A stretch of 31,751 bases of DNA from Promethearchaeota archaeon (lineage in GTDB: Archaea; Asgardarchaeota; Lokiarchaeia; Sigynarchaeales; SOKP01), in contig JAUWBH010000056.1 in the NCBI GenBank assembly GCA_030605085.1, forward strand, positions 1-31,751, in the 5' to 3' direction. Below are positions 23,832 to 31,751 of this stretch, in pieces. Within the stretch, counting starts at the first letter, position 1. Every line of letters starts with the position of its first letter. The position numbers and the translations under genes were made by a program. The notes beneath the pieces are model-generated. The model ran no database searches, was not told the origin of the DNA, and saw only the letters and a list, made by a program, of their open reading frames with translations.

Positions 23832-25088
23832 TTAGATTTTTGAAGCTATAAAGTCAATAACATCAATTACTAGAATTTTTTCTTTAATTTCAGGTTCCAT
23901 TTCTTCATACGCGTCTTTCAAATTACCGATGCAGAAGGGACAACTAGTTGTTAATATATCTGCTCCAGATTCTACCGCTTCCCTTATTCTTTCTTTTGAG
24001 ATGTCTTTTGCCAAATCAGGAAATTGGCTTTTAACTCCACCTCCAGCTCCGCAACACCAAGCGTGCTTACGATTTCTCTTCATTTCAATTAACTCTATTC
24101 GAGGAATTTTATTGAGAACTTCCCGCGGTATCTCATATAAGTCCATATGACGACCTAAATGGCATGGATCGTGATATGTTACTTTTACTTTTTCGCCCTC
24201 CTCTAATTTAAATGGTATCTTATCTTCATTTAGCGAGTCAATTATGATTTCGGTGATATGTTTGACTTCGAATGGTAAATCCTCACCTAAAATTTCAGGG
24301 TAATCCTTCTTTAAAGTTCTATAACAGCCCGCACATGCTGTAAAAACGATTTTAGCACCCATATTTTTTATAAGCTCGATATTATGTTTTGTTAAATCTT
24401 CCACTGTTCCACCTATTCGAAGTCCAATCGAACCACAACACCATTCGTCTTTAGACATAGCGATTTCGATTCCAGCAGCTTGTAAGATTTTCATCATATT
24501 TTTTAAAGTATTTTGCTGTCGTAAAGGCATAGTACAGCCTCCAAAAAAGACCAATTCTCCCTTTTCTTTAACATTAGGGAATTCTGAAATCCAATCAAAT
24601 TTCTTCTCTATTTGCTCTCCATAGGGATTTTTCATACTCAAATTATTCATGTATTCAATTAAAGTTGCATGCCGTTCAAGTGGGGCGAATCCTGCTTCTA
24701 CGAGATCTTTTCTTAAAGCGTTCCATACATTACAATGTTCGATCCAAATAGATATTTTTAGGACCACATTTTCATCTGATTGATGACATGTTTCTTTGCA
24801 ATTACCGCATTCAGTGCATTGATATACAAATTCAGCTAATTTTTTACTTAAAGGGATTGAACCTTTCAAGATACTTTTTAAAACACTCATCCTTCCGCGC
24901 GAAAAATATATTTCGAATGCTTCATCTCCAAGAGCTTCTTTCACTGGACAAGTTAAATGTATTCCAACCATAGGGTTTATGGCAAATCCACATTCTCCAC
25001 AGTTCTTTTGCGATTAGACGAGTTGTCTATTATCTATACAGGAGAATATTGCTTCCCATTCCTTTTTCAGATTTTCTAATTCAGTCAT
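23832..25088 (-). CDS. HdrD/GlcF-like Fe-S protein (copy B), in-frame TAA near N-terminus
   Basis: The body (379 aa from ATG 24971) has QCTECGNCKETCH, then the two CCG domains (FFGGCTMP, WCCGSIGLR, ACAGC; YHDPCHLGRH, WCCGAGGG, SCPFC), as in copy A and in HdrD/GlcF proteins. The frame continues upstream through CGECGFAINPMVG to a single in-frame TAA (25014-25016) and then to an ATG at 25088: MTELENLKKEWEAIFSCI. That ATG overlaps the stop region of the upstream FAD gene by 8 nt, the normal arrangement for a coupled partner. So 25088 is probably the true start, with a 33-nt interruption between SCI and CGECG. The C-terminal 90 residues are almost identical to copy A. Confidence 0.8.
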
Positions 25089-26604
25089 TATTTCCTCCTC
25101 CTTTAAAATTAAATTTTCCTCTACTTAAGATAAACTTAGGGTCAAGAATCTTCTTTATCGATTTCAATAGATTATAATATTCTCGTGTATATGCGCCAAT
25201 TTCGACCATGAGACTAGAAGGTAAAGTTGCAAACATATAGTATTGAACACCGTGCTTGAACATTCTAATTAAAAGCGATTTCCATAATTTAAGATTAATC
25301 TCATCAATAATATCATATTCTTTCCCATCATGATAGCTAGGAGCTGTATTAAAACCTACTGTATATTCTACATTATTTCCATCAACTAATGCAACGGGCC
25401 CAGATCCGCTTAAAATTAAGAGATTTTCCGTTATATCTGAGATTTTTTTCATATCTTCATTGTTTTCTTCTTCCCATTTTGCCGTATCTCCAAATAACTC
25501 TGGAATGGTGTTTATAGGAGTGAAACATTCTGCTGTAAATGGTTCGCTAGCTGGAACCATTCCCCATAAATTATGATATAAATGCCATGGATTTTCATAT
25601 TGCCATTTAGCAAAATTACCATCTGAGATTTCAGGACCAAGTTTTTCTGTTTTTTTGCTCAAAAAAATATTATCGAGTTGTTTAACCATTTCAGTCAATT
25701 CTGCTTCTGAGTTCGCTTCTATTGTATAAAAAAGAATCCCTCGTTTTCTTTTTAAATTCGCCCACAACGGAAAAAAACCTGTCTGAGCACCCATTGCAAC
25801 AATAAGCTGAGGCATAAAAATCGTATCATATACATCTATTCCTTTACGTCGAATTTCCATCATAATCTGGGACGCAACCTCTACATCTTTACGAGGTAGT
25901 AAAAAAGTTTTATATGCCGCAAAAGGAGGTCTTGGAAATACTTGTAAAGATACTTTAGTTTTTATTCCATAAATTCCATTATCCCCACAAAAAAGTCCTG
26001 CTAAATCGGGACCATTACCGAATCTATTGAATGGAATTTTAGAAAACTTATTAGCTTGAGATCCAGTTTCAATAATGTCTCCTGTTGGTAAAACAACTTC
26101 TAAAGAGACGAGTTGATTTGTACAAGCCCCATATTTCGCGCATCCTCCAGCTCCTACGGAGTGATGAGAAATCCCGCCTCCTATTGACGCAGTTAACCCG
26201 GACCCAGGTCCCAAACAACCGGTATAAAGTCCAAATTGAGACAGATAGTTATTCAATGCACCCCACGCAATTCCTGCTTCTACAGTCACTACAAGATTAT
26301 CTTGATCTAAATTTATAATATTACTCATTCTTTTCATATCCAATATAATTCCAGTATCATTTTCAACTATACTTCCTCCCCATTCACAACATCCACCACC
26401 ACGAGGTACTATAGGTATATCTTCTTCATTAGCAATTTTAAGGATCTCAGAGATTTCTTTTGCATCCTTCGGGCGAATAACAATATCTGGAACACCTTGT
26501 AAAACTGGGTTGACATTTCTCGAGTAAGCGTGTCGAACATATATATCATTTGAGATATATTTTTCAGTAACGATATTTTCTAATTTTTGGTACAATTCTG
26601 TCAT
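25081..26604 (-). CDS. FAD-linked oxidase/dehydrogenase, GlcD/VAO type (copy B)
   Basis: 507 aa, collinear with copy A. FAD-binding features are VPDIVIRPKDAKEISEILK, VPRGGGCCEWGG, GPGSGLTASIGGGISHHSVGAGG and LVSLEVVLPTGDIIETGSQA. The C-terminus is LDPKFILSRGKFNFKGGGNND. It probably forms a two-subunit dehydrogenase with the downstream Fe-S gene, whose likely start overlaps its last codons. It differs from copy A in the substrate-domain loops (for example VAMGAQTGFFPLW against VRFGCQEGLFPMW), so the two may use different substrates. It is the first gene of the minus-strand oxidoreductase cluster; 366 bp of mostly non-coding sequence lies upstream. Confidence 0.87.
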   Translation of the reverse strand: MTELYQKLENIVTEKYISNDIYVRHAYSRNVNPVLQGVPDIVIRPKDAKEISEILKIANEEDIPIVPRGGGCCEWGGSIVENDTGIILDMKRMSNIINLDQDNLVVTVEAGIAWGALNNYLSQFGLYTGCLGPGSGLTASIGGGISHHSVGAGGCAKYGACTNQLVSLEVVLPTGDIIETGSQANKFSKIPFNRFGNGPDLAGLFCGDNGIYGIKTKVSLQVFPRPPFAAYKTFLLPRKDVEVASQIMMEIRRKGIDVYDTIFMPQLIVAMGAQTGFFPLWANLKRKRGILFYTIEANSEAELTEMVKQLDNIFLSKKTEKLGPEISDGNFAKWQYENPWHLYHNLWGMVPASEPFTAECFTPINTIPELFGDTAKWEEENNEDMKKISDITENLLILSGSGPVALVDGNNVEYTVGFNTAPSYHDGKEYDIIDEINLKLWKSLLIRMFKHGVQYYMFATLPSSLMVEIGAYTREYYNLLKSIKKILDPKFILSRGKFNFKGGGNND

Positions 26605-26867
26605 TCTTGATTCTCAATTTTTTAATTTATTTATTATTATTTTAAATGTTATTTTATTTAGTAAAAATTTAATCGAATATTATTTATATATTTCGGAGTA
26701 ATTTCATAATTTTATCAGATAGTATCAAAATCTACACTATATTCATTTTCTTTCACTGCTTCATTTAAAAGGAAAAGAGACATTTTATTATACTATAAAT
26801 GTAAACTCAATTTTACAATAAAGTAAATTTCGGTGAAGTGAATGTCAAAATCAGAAAAAAAATTCAT

Positions 26868-26945
26868 AGTTTTAGGCGGAGAAGACATAAGGACGATTTC
26901 ATATTTTGAAGGATATTACCAACATCGTGTGCAAATAAATCTTTA
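26868..26945 (-). pseudogene. Histidine kinase remnant (H-box fragment)
   Basis: The minus-strand reading YKDLFAHDVGNILQNMKSSL, then CLLRLKL and a stop, matches YKDLFAHDISNILQNVKSSLGLL of the intact kinase at 27353-30394. Both ends are lost. It lies in the 366-bp stretch 26605-26970, which holds no other supported gene. A 39-codon plus-strand ORF (from ATG 26843) overlaps it and is judged a chance frame. Confidence 0.75.
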
Positions 26946-26970
26946 TAAATATATTAAATAAGTCGTTTGA

Positions 26971-27342
26971 TTAAACATTTTGAGATTGTGAGAGCTCTAA
27001 AGCTTTTTTTATATTTTTTATTAATTTATCGTTGCTAAATGGTTTACTTTTAAAGCATATGGCTCCTATTGATAGAGCGTGTTCTTTAACAGTATTATCT
27101 GCCGATGCAAAAATGATTTTAGCTGTCTTATCAAATTCTAAAATTTCTTTCGAAGCTTCAATGCCATTTTTAATCGGCATACGATGGTCCATTATAATAA
27201 TGTCCGGTTTTACAGTAAATGACTTATACATTTGTACTGCTTCCTCGCCGTTTTTCGCTATTCCTATAACTTTAAACCCATAGGCACTCAATAACATTTC
27301 ATAAAGTCTTGAAACAGATAATTCATCTTCAACAATGAATAT
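26971..27342 (-). CDS. Response regulator receiver protein, no AUG/GUG/UUG start
   Basis: A single CheY-like receiver domain of about 123 aa. The acidic pocket IFIVEDE, the phospho-acceptor in PDIIIMDHRMP, the S/T position in IIFASADN and the lysine in CFKSKPF are all present. The first ATG (27297) would cut off the acidic pocket, so the true start must be upstream. The frame between the preceding stop (27370-27372) and the pocket has no ATG, GTG or TTG; ATA at 27342 or ATT at 27336 are the only candidates. GGAGG (27361-27365) lies just upstream. The frame overlaps the end of the histidine kinase, its obvious partner. No output domain. Confidence 0.8.
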   Translation of the reverse strand: MFIVEDELSVSRLYEMLLSAYGFKVIGIAKNGEEAVQMYKSFTVKPDIIIMDHRMPIKNGIEASKEILEFDKTAKIIFASADNTVKEHALSIGAICFKSKPFSNDKLIKNIKKALELSQSQNV

Positions 27343-27352
27343 AGATGCTACT

Positions 27353-30300
27353 TTATATCGCCTCCGGGATTAAAATTATAAAATTGCTCCCATTAGAGGG
27401 ATCCTCTTTAATCCTATCTTCAACCCAAATTTGCCCGTTATAATTCTCTATTACTTTTTTCACAAGTAATAACCCTAATCCCATGCCATGAGCTTTTTCA
27501 GTGCGAGTAGATCTACCTTTAAAAATATTCTCTTTCATTACATCGGGAACTCCAATTCCATTATCGATGAATTCAACTTTTACATAATTAATTCCATCTT
27601 TAACTATTTTGGATAATCTTGTTATAATTTCAATTTTTAGACTCTTGTTATACTTTACAGCGTTGAATAATATATTTTCAAACACATCCATTAACAACTC
27701 ATTTGCTTCAACGAAAGCTCCATCGATTTTTGAGTCAATTTCAATATTAAGGTTCTTACCGGGAAAACTTTTACGAATAAATTTAATGGCCTCTTTTAAA
27801 ATCTGGATCAATTCTAAGTTTTTTAGCAAACCTCCAGTTTCAGAAATTTTAGATAAAGTTCGAATATTTGAGACTAATTTTGACCCCCTTACTATTGAAT
27901 CGTTAATTATACTCATTACTTCATCGATATTATTTAATTTTTCGGGATTATTGCGCCACATAGAAAGAAGACCTAATGACGATTTGACATTTTGTAGGAT
28001 ATTACTAATATCGTGCGCAAATAAATCTTTATATAATTCTGCTCGTTCGAAAGCTTCGCGGTATTTTTCTTCGGATTTTCTTAATTTTTCTTCAGCATTT
28101 TTCTGTTCGGTTATATCTTGAATTATAGCTTGAAAGAAATTTTGTCCTCCTATTTTTACATAAGATATATTAGTTTTAATCCTTGCTATATTCCCATATT
28201 TTTTTTTAATTTCTAATTCTTGTGTTTTTAAACCAGACTTTTTTGTTATTGCTTGAAATCTCTCTTTTAACACTTTAATCATACTTTCCGTATAAAAAGG
28301 TAATTGTAAGTAGTTTTGACCAATTAAATCATCTTTAGAATATCCAAATATTGTCTCAGTGGCTGAATTGCATTCAATAATTTTTCCAGTAAAATCAAGT
28401 AATACAATCGCATTAGAAGATTTTTCAAATATATTTCGATATTTTTCTTCAGATTCTCTTAATTTTTGCTCAGCAATTTTTTGTTTGGTGATATCAATCG
28501 TCAATCCAATAGTTCCTAATATTTCTCCTTTATCGTTATATTGAGGCACTTTACTGGTAATAACAAACATCTTTCCATCAGGGAAATCCCCCGATTCTTC
28601 AATATTTAATTTTGGTTTTCCACTTGTAATCACTTCTAAGTCATCATTCCGAAATTTTTTTGCTTGTTCTAACGGAAAAAAATCAAATGTTGTTTTACCT
28701 ATAATATCTTCTTTTTTTAGTCTTAGTGAATCAGCAAAAATTTGATTTACTCTAGTGACAATATCATCTTTATTTTTACAAAAGACCATCCCAGGTATAA
28801 TATCTAATATTGTCTCTAATTCGACACTCAAATTTTTGTATTTTTCTTCAGATTCTTTCAATTGTTTTTCTGCTTTTTTGCGTTCAGTAATATCTTCCCC
28901 AGAGCTTAAAAGCCCTGTGATGTTCCCATAATTATCCTTAAATAACACTGTTGACCAAGCAATTAATTTTTCATCTCCATTTTTAGTAAAAACGGGATTT
29001 TCATAAAATTCTACTATTTCCAGTTCTCCATTCATTAATTTCTTAAAATAATCGTATACTCTTTCCCTATCGTGTGGAGGAAGACAAGTTTCGAACCAAT
29101 TTTTTCCAATTAATTCTCCCTCTTCGTATTCAAGTATCTCATAACCTTTTTTGTTTAGCAAAGTAATGATTCCCACTCTGTCAAGAGCAACAAGAATAAC
29201 ATTTACTAAATTCAAATATAATTCTGCTTTCTCTCTTTCTTTAATTATTTTTACTTCCGCTTTTTTGCGCTTAGTGATGTCTCGATTGATTGTTACTATA
29301 TCTGTGGGTTTTCCATTGACATCTTTTATAATAGTTGATGATGAAAGTATATTTATAGGTTTACCATTTTTATGATATTGTATCCCTTCACATTCCCAAT
29401 ATCCTTTTTCAAAAAAGTCCTTTAGTACATCCTCCCGCTTATCCTTAGGAAATTCTACAGGAATTACATCGCTTAGATTCTTACCAATTACTTCGTCAGA
29501 TTTCCAACCGTATATCTTTTCTGCTGCCTTATTCCAACTTATAATGTTGAAATCTATATCAAGAGAGAGAATTGCGTCAGAAACATTTTCCACAAGTTTA
29601 GCTTGGTAATGAATTTTTTCCTCTGCCTTCTTGCGTTCGTCAATATCTTGAAAGGTATTAACAAATATTGTCTTATCACCAATTGTCTGGGTTACAGAGG
29701 TAAGAGCCCCCCAGAACATAGTTCCGTCTTTACGTTTAAATTGTACTTCAAAATCTTTTACTATTCCTTTTTCAAGTAAATTAACAAATTTCTCTCTGTC
29801 TTTTGGGTTGTAATAGTGAACTTGAGCAGGTACATTTAAAAATTCCTCTTTTGTATTATAACCAAATAAGTTGACTGCGTGTGAATTGACTTCAGAAATC
29901 TTTCCTTCAAGATTACTAATAGAAATTCCAATAGGAACAGCTTCCATCAAATCTTTAAGCCTTTTTTCTGATTCTAGAATTTTCATCTCAGCATTCTTGT
30001 TTTCAGTGATATCTCGACATATTGATTGAATAAATCTTTTCCCTCGAATTAATAGCACTGTAGAACTTACAAGAATATTTCTTATCTCCCCTTGTTTTGT
30101 TCGATGTTTGGTTTCAAAGGTATCAAAACCATCTCTAAGAATTTTTTCTATGTGTTTGTTAACTTCTTCAGTAGTTTCAATTACTTCGAAATCGGAGATT
30201 TTTAACTTTTTAAATTCATCCCGCGTATACCCAATATTCTCGTACGCCTTATTATTAAACTCCACTAACTCGCCAGTCTCTGGATCAACGAGAAAGATTG

Positions 30301-30394
30301 TGTCCGCCGCATGTTCGAATAGGGTTCGATATTTTATTTCACTTTCACGCAGTTTTTCTTCTATTTTCTTGCGTTCGTTATTATTTTCGTTCAA
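27353..30394 (-). CDS. Soluble six-PAS sensor histidine kinase
   Basis: 1013 aa without membrane segments. Six PAS/PAC units follow each other (about 15-135, 140-258, 262-380, 385-512, 520-640, 645-770), each ending in a D-I-T-E/K-R/Q-K-K/N-A-E linker. The phospho-acceptor is H794 in LYKDLFAHDISN. The HATPase part has the N box ENILFNAVKYN (about 906-916), G1 DNGIGVPD (about 944) and G2 GMGLGLLLVK (about 970). It autophosphorylates on histidine and passes phosphate to the receiver encoded directly downstream with a frame overlap. PAS ligands cannot be predicted, though internal heme- or flavin-type sensing is common for such chains. A fragment of a sister kinase lies beyond the receiver gene. 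Confidence 0.92.
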   Translation of the reverse strand: MNENNNERKKIEEKLRESEIKYRTLFEHAADTIFLVDPETGELVEFNNKAYENIGYTRDEFKKLKISDFEVIETTEEVNKHIEKILRDGFDTFETKHRTKQGEIRNILVSSTVLLIRGKRFIQSICRDITENKNAEMKILESEKRLKDLMEAVPIGISISNLEGKISEVNSHAVNLFGYNTKEEFLNVPAQVHYYNPKDREKFVNLLEKGIVKDFEVQFKRKDGTMFWGALTSVTQTIGDKTIFVNTFQDIDERKKAEEKIHYQAKLVENVSDAILSLDIDFNIISWNKAAEKIYGWKSDEVIGKNLSDVIPVEFPKDKREDVLKDFFEKGYWECEGIQYHKNGKPINILSSSTIIKDVNGKPTDIVTINRDITKRKKAEVKIIKEREKAELYLNLVNVILVALDRVGIITLLNKKGYEILEYEEGELIGKNWFETCLPPHDRERVYDYFKKLMNGELEIVEFYENPVFTKNGDEKLIAWSTVLFKDNYGNITGLLSSGEDITERKKAEKQLKESEEKYKNLSVELETILDIIPGMVFCKNKDDIVTRVNQIFADSLRLKKEDIIGKTTFDFFPLEQAKKFRNDDLEVITSGKPKLNIEESGDFPDGKMFVITSKVPQYNDKGEILGTIGLTIDITKQKIAEQKLRESEEKYRNIFEKSSNAIVLLDFTGKIIECNSATETIFGYSKDDLIGQNYLQLPFYTESMIKVLKERFQAITKKSGLKTQELEIKKKYGNIARIKTNISYVKIGGQNFFQAIIQDITEQKNAEEKLRKSEEKYREAFERAELYKDLFAHDISNILQNVKSSLGLLSMWRNNPEKLNNIDEVMSIINDSIVRGSKLVSNIRTLSKISETGGLLKNLELIQILKEAIKFIRKSFPGKNLNIEIDSKIDGAFVEANELLMDVFENILFNAVKYNKSLKIEIITRLSKIVKDGINYVKVEFIDNGIGVPDVMKENIFKGRSTRTEKAHGMGLGLLLVKKVIENYNGQIWVEDRIKEDPSNGSNFIILIPEAI

Positions 30395-30631
30395 ACTAAT
30401 TCATTTTAATTTAGAATTTTAAAATTAAAAAACACTTATATGATCTTTTTTAATATCTAATCTTCTACCAAAATTTATAAATATGTTTTTTTAAATAAAT
30501 AACCAACATAAATGTACAAAACTTTTCTTACATGAATTTAATCAAATTTTTCCATGTATCCTAATTATTGAAAACAATAATTTAAAACAATAATTTTAAA
30601 AAGTTTAAAAAAAAATAGATTATTTGAAAAA

Positions 30632-31751
30632 TTACATTTTCCTTAAAAGCTTTTTATCTACCTTTCCGACGGCGGTCAGAGGTAATTCAGCAACAATTTC
30701 GATTATCTTCGGTATCTTATACTTAGCTAAGTTTTCTTGAGCGAATTTTAAAATATCCGCTTTTGTATCTTCATTATCCTCGTATCCTTCTTTTAAAAGC
30801 ACATATAATTTGACTATTTCCGAACCGGGTCGATCGGGGTCAGGAATTCCAACGCAAGCGCAAAGCTCAATAGCAGGATGTTTATTCATCTTATCGTCAA
30901 CTTCTACACTGAAAACTTTAAAGCCGCTTACAATTATCATATCTTTTGTCCGGTCAACTATTTTGATAAAACCATCTTCATCCATTATGCCGACATCGCC
31001 AGAGTAAAACCAACCATCTTGTAATGCATTTTCAGTTTCTTTAGGCTTATTCCAATAACCTTGAAAAATTTGAGGGCCTCTTATAGCAATTTCGCCTGCT
31101 TTATTGAGCGGAACTTCTTTACTCCTATCTGTAACATCTACTAATTTAACTTCTGCATTGGACATTGGAACGCCAACATACCCAATTTTTTTTATTCCAA
31201 GAAGTGGGGTCATTGATACGCCAGGAGATGCCTCAGTCATTCCGTAACCCTCTATTACTTTTCCTTTACCGACTACTGCTTCATATTCTTTTATTTGCTC
31301 GGTAGGAAAAGGAGCAGCTCCCGAAATACAGCCTAAAAGAGAACTGAAATCAATTTTTCTTTTAAATTTTCGATTTTTTAGAAGCATCATATAGAGAGTA
31401 GGAACATTGTACATTAACCTAATCCGTCCTTCATATTCTAACATTTTATTCGACATATACGCTACATCTCTTGGATCAGGTACTAAAATCTGTGCGGCTG
31501 CGTTATAGAACGATTGTATACAAAATTGTAACCCTGCTAAATGGAAGAATGGAAACCCGGATATATAAATATCTGATCCTGGTTTAGCATCAGTTTCAAA
31601 CCAGTGAAAGACTATCTGTAGCATAGAAATTAAATTCCTATGGGTCAATATAGCATCTTTGGAAGGACCGGTTGTTCCACCAGTATATTAAAGTAGTAAT
31701 AAATCGTCAGATTCTATTTGAACTCCAAGGGGTTCGTCACCTTGATAGTTT
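30632..31751 (-). CDS. AMP-forming acyl-CoA ligase, partial, with in-frame TAA
   Basis: The C-terminal portion of an ANL-superfamily ligase, running off the window. Motifs: YTGGTTGPSK (P-loop, just right of 31648), EGYGMTEASP, GWFYSGDVGIMDEDGF, DRTKDMIIVSGFKV, and the terminal TAVGKVDKKLLRKM with the catalytic lysine. It makes an acyl-AMP and then an acyl-CoA from a fatty or organic acid, ATP and CoA. A TAA stands in frame (31688-31690) exactly where relatives have glutamine in LLQYTGG; the frame is open on both sides. So it is either a point-mutated gene, a sequencing error, or split. Without a fix, translation could restart only inside the protein and would lose the P-loop. Confidence 0.8.

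Noticed and set aside
26843..26962. 39-codon ORF MSKSEKKFIVLGGEDIRT... with a GGTGAAGTGA upstream
   Set aside because: Its second half is the reverse complement of the kinase H-box remnant; probably a chance frame, though the first half could be a remnant.
27609..28121. 170-codon plus-strand ORF
   Set aside because: Antisense to the histidine kinase catalytic domain; its protein has no family features.
25014..31690. TAA reassigned to an amino acid (in-frame TAA in copy B and in the acyl-CoA ligase)
   Set aside because: Many genes in the window end normally at TAA, so there is no general reassignment.

Overview
This window is very AT-rich and reads as archaeal, most probably an Asgard archaeon of the Lokiarchaeia type. 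This is inferred from gene content only. The pointers are a Rag-type small GTPase with HKID in place of NKxD and a C-terminal roadblock-like part, an Arf-like GTPase fused to a longin-like domain, further longin-like proteins, the archaeal C1 enzyme Ftr, and a tRNA carrying bulge-helix-bulge introns.

Layout. 1-3.8 kb: an edge-truncated gene of unknown function, a PhnN-like kinase, a tRNA-His(GTG) split by four introns of about 30 nt, a cysteine-rich protein resembling methanogenesis marker 9, a metallo-beta-lactamase-fold protein, a longin-like protein with a basic tail, and a small ORF. 3.8-7.8 kb: two tandem membrane PAP2 phosphatases (one has lost its motif-2 histidine), a PPP-family protein phosphatase, and an Hsp20 chaperone. 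8-13.9 kb: an AAA-type ATPase, a helical protein, Ftr preceded by two strong hairpins, and three tandem transglutaminase-like proteins; a fourth paralogue lies at 19.3 kb. 14-15.4 kb: a TnpB-only IS200/IS605-type element with both ends recognisable. 15.5-19.1 kb: a longin-PAS-GAF-PAS sensor facing a two-gene operon of Rag-like and longin-Arf-like GTPases. 20.1-26.6 kb: two pairs of FAD-linked oxidase plus HdrD/GlcF-like iron-sulfur protein, surrounded by remnants of further copies and a truncated radical SAM gene. 26.8-30.4 kb: a six-PAS histidine kinase, its response regulator, and a remnant of a second kinase. 30.6 kb to the end: an acyl-CoA ligase running off the window with an in-frame TAA.

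How the genes may work together. Ftr belongs to the tetrahydromethanopterin branch of C1 metabolism. The FAD/FeS pairs look like flavin dehydrogenases that pass electrons to a thiol or membrane acceptor. The acyl-CoA ligase would activate an organic acid. The 15.5-19.1 kb block is the strongest candidate for an undescribed system: a soluble ligand sensor with a trafficking-type longin platform beside two GTPases whose eukaryotic relatives use longin and roadblock platforms for nutrient signalling and membrane recruitment.

Other strong oddities are the four-intron tRNA-His, a shared interruption in the first Fe-S cysteine motif of both HdrD-like paralogues, and two genes that appear to start at ATT behind good Shine-Dalgarno sequences.
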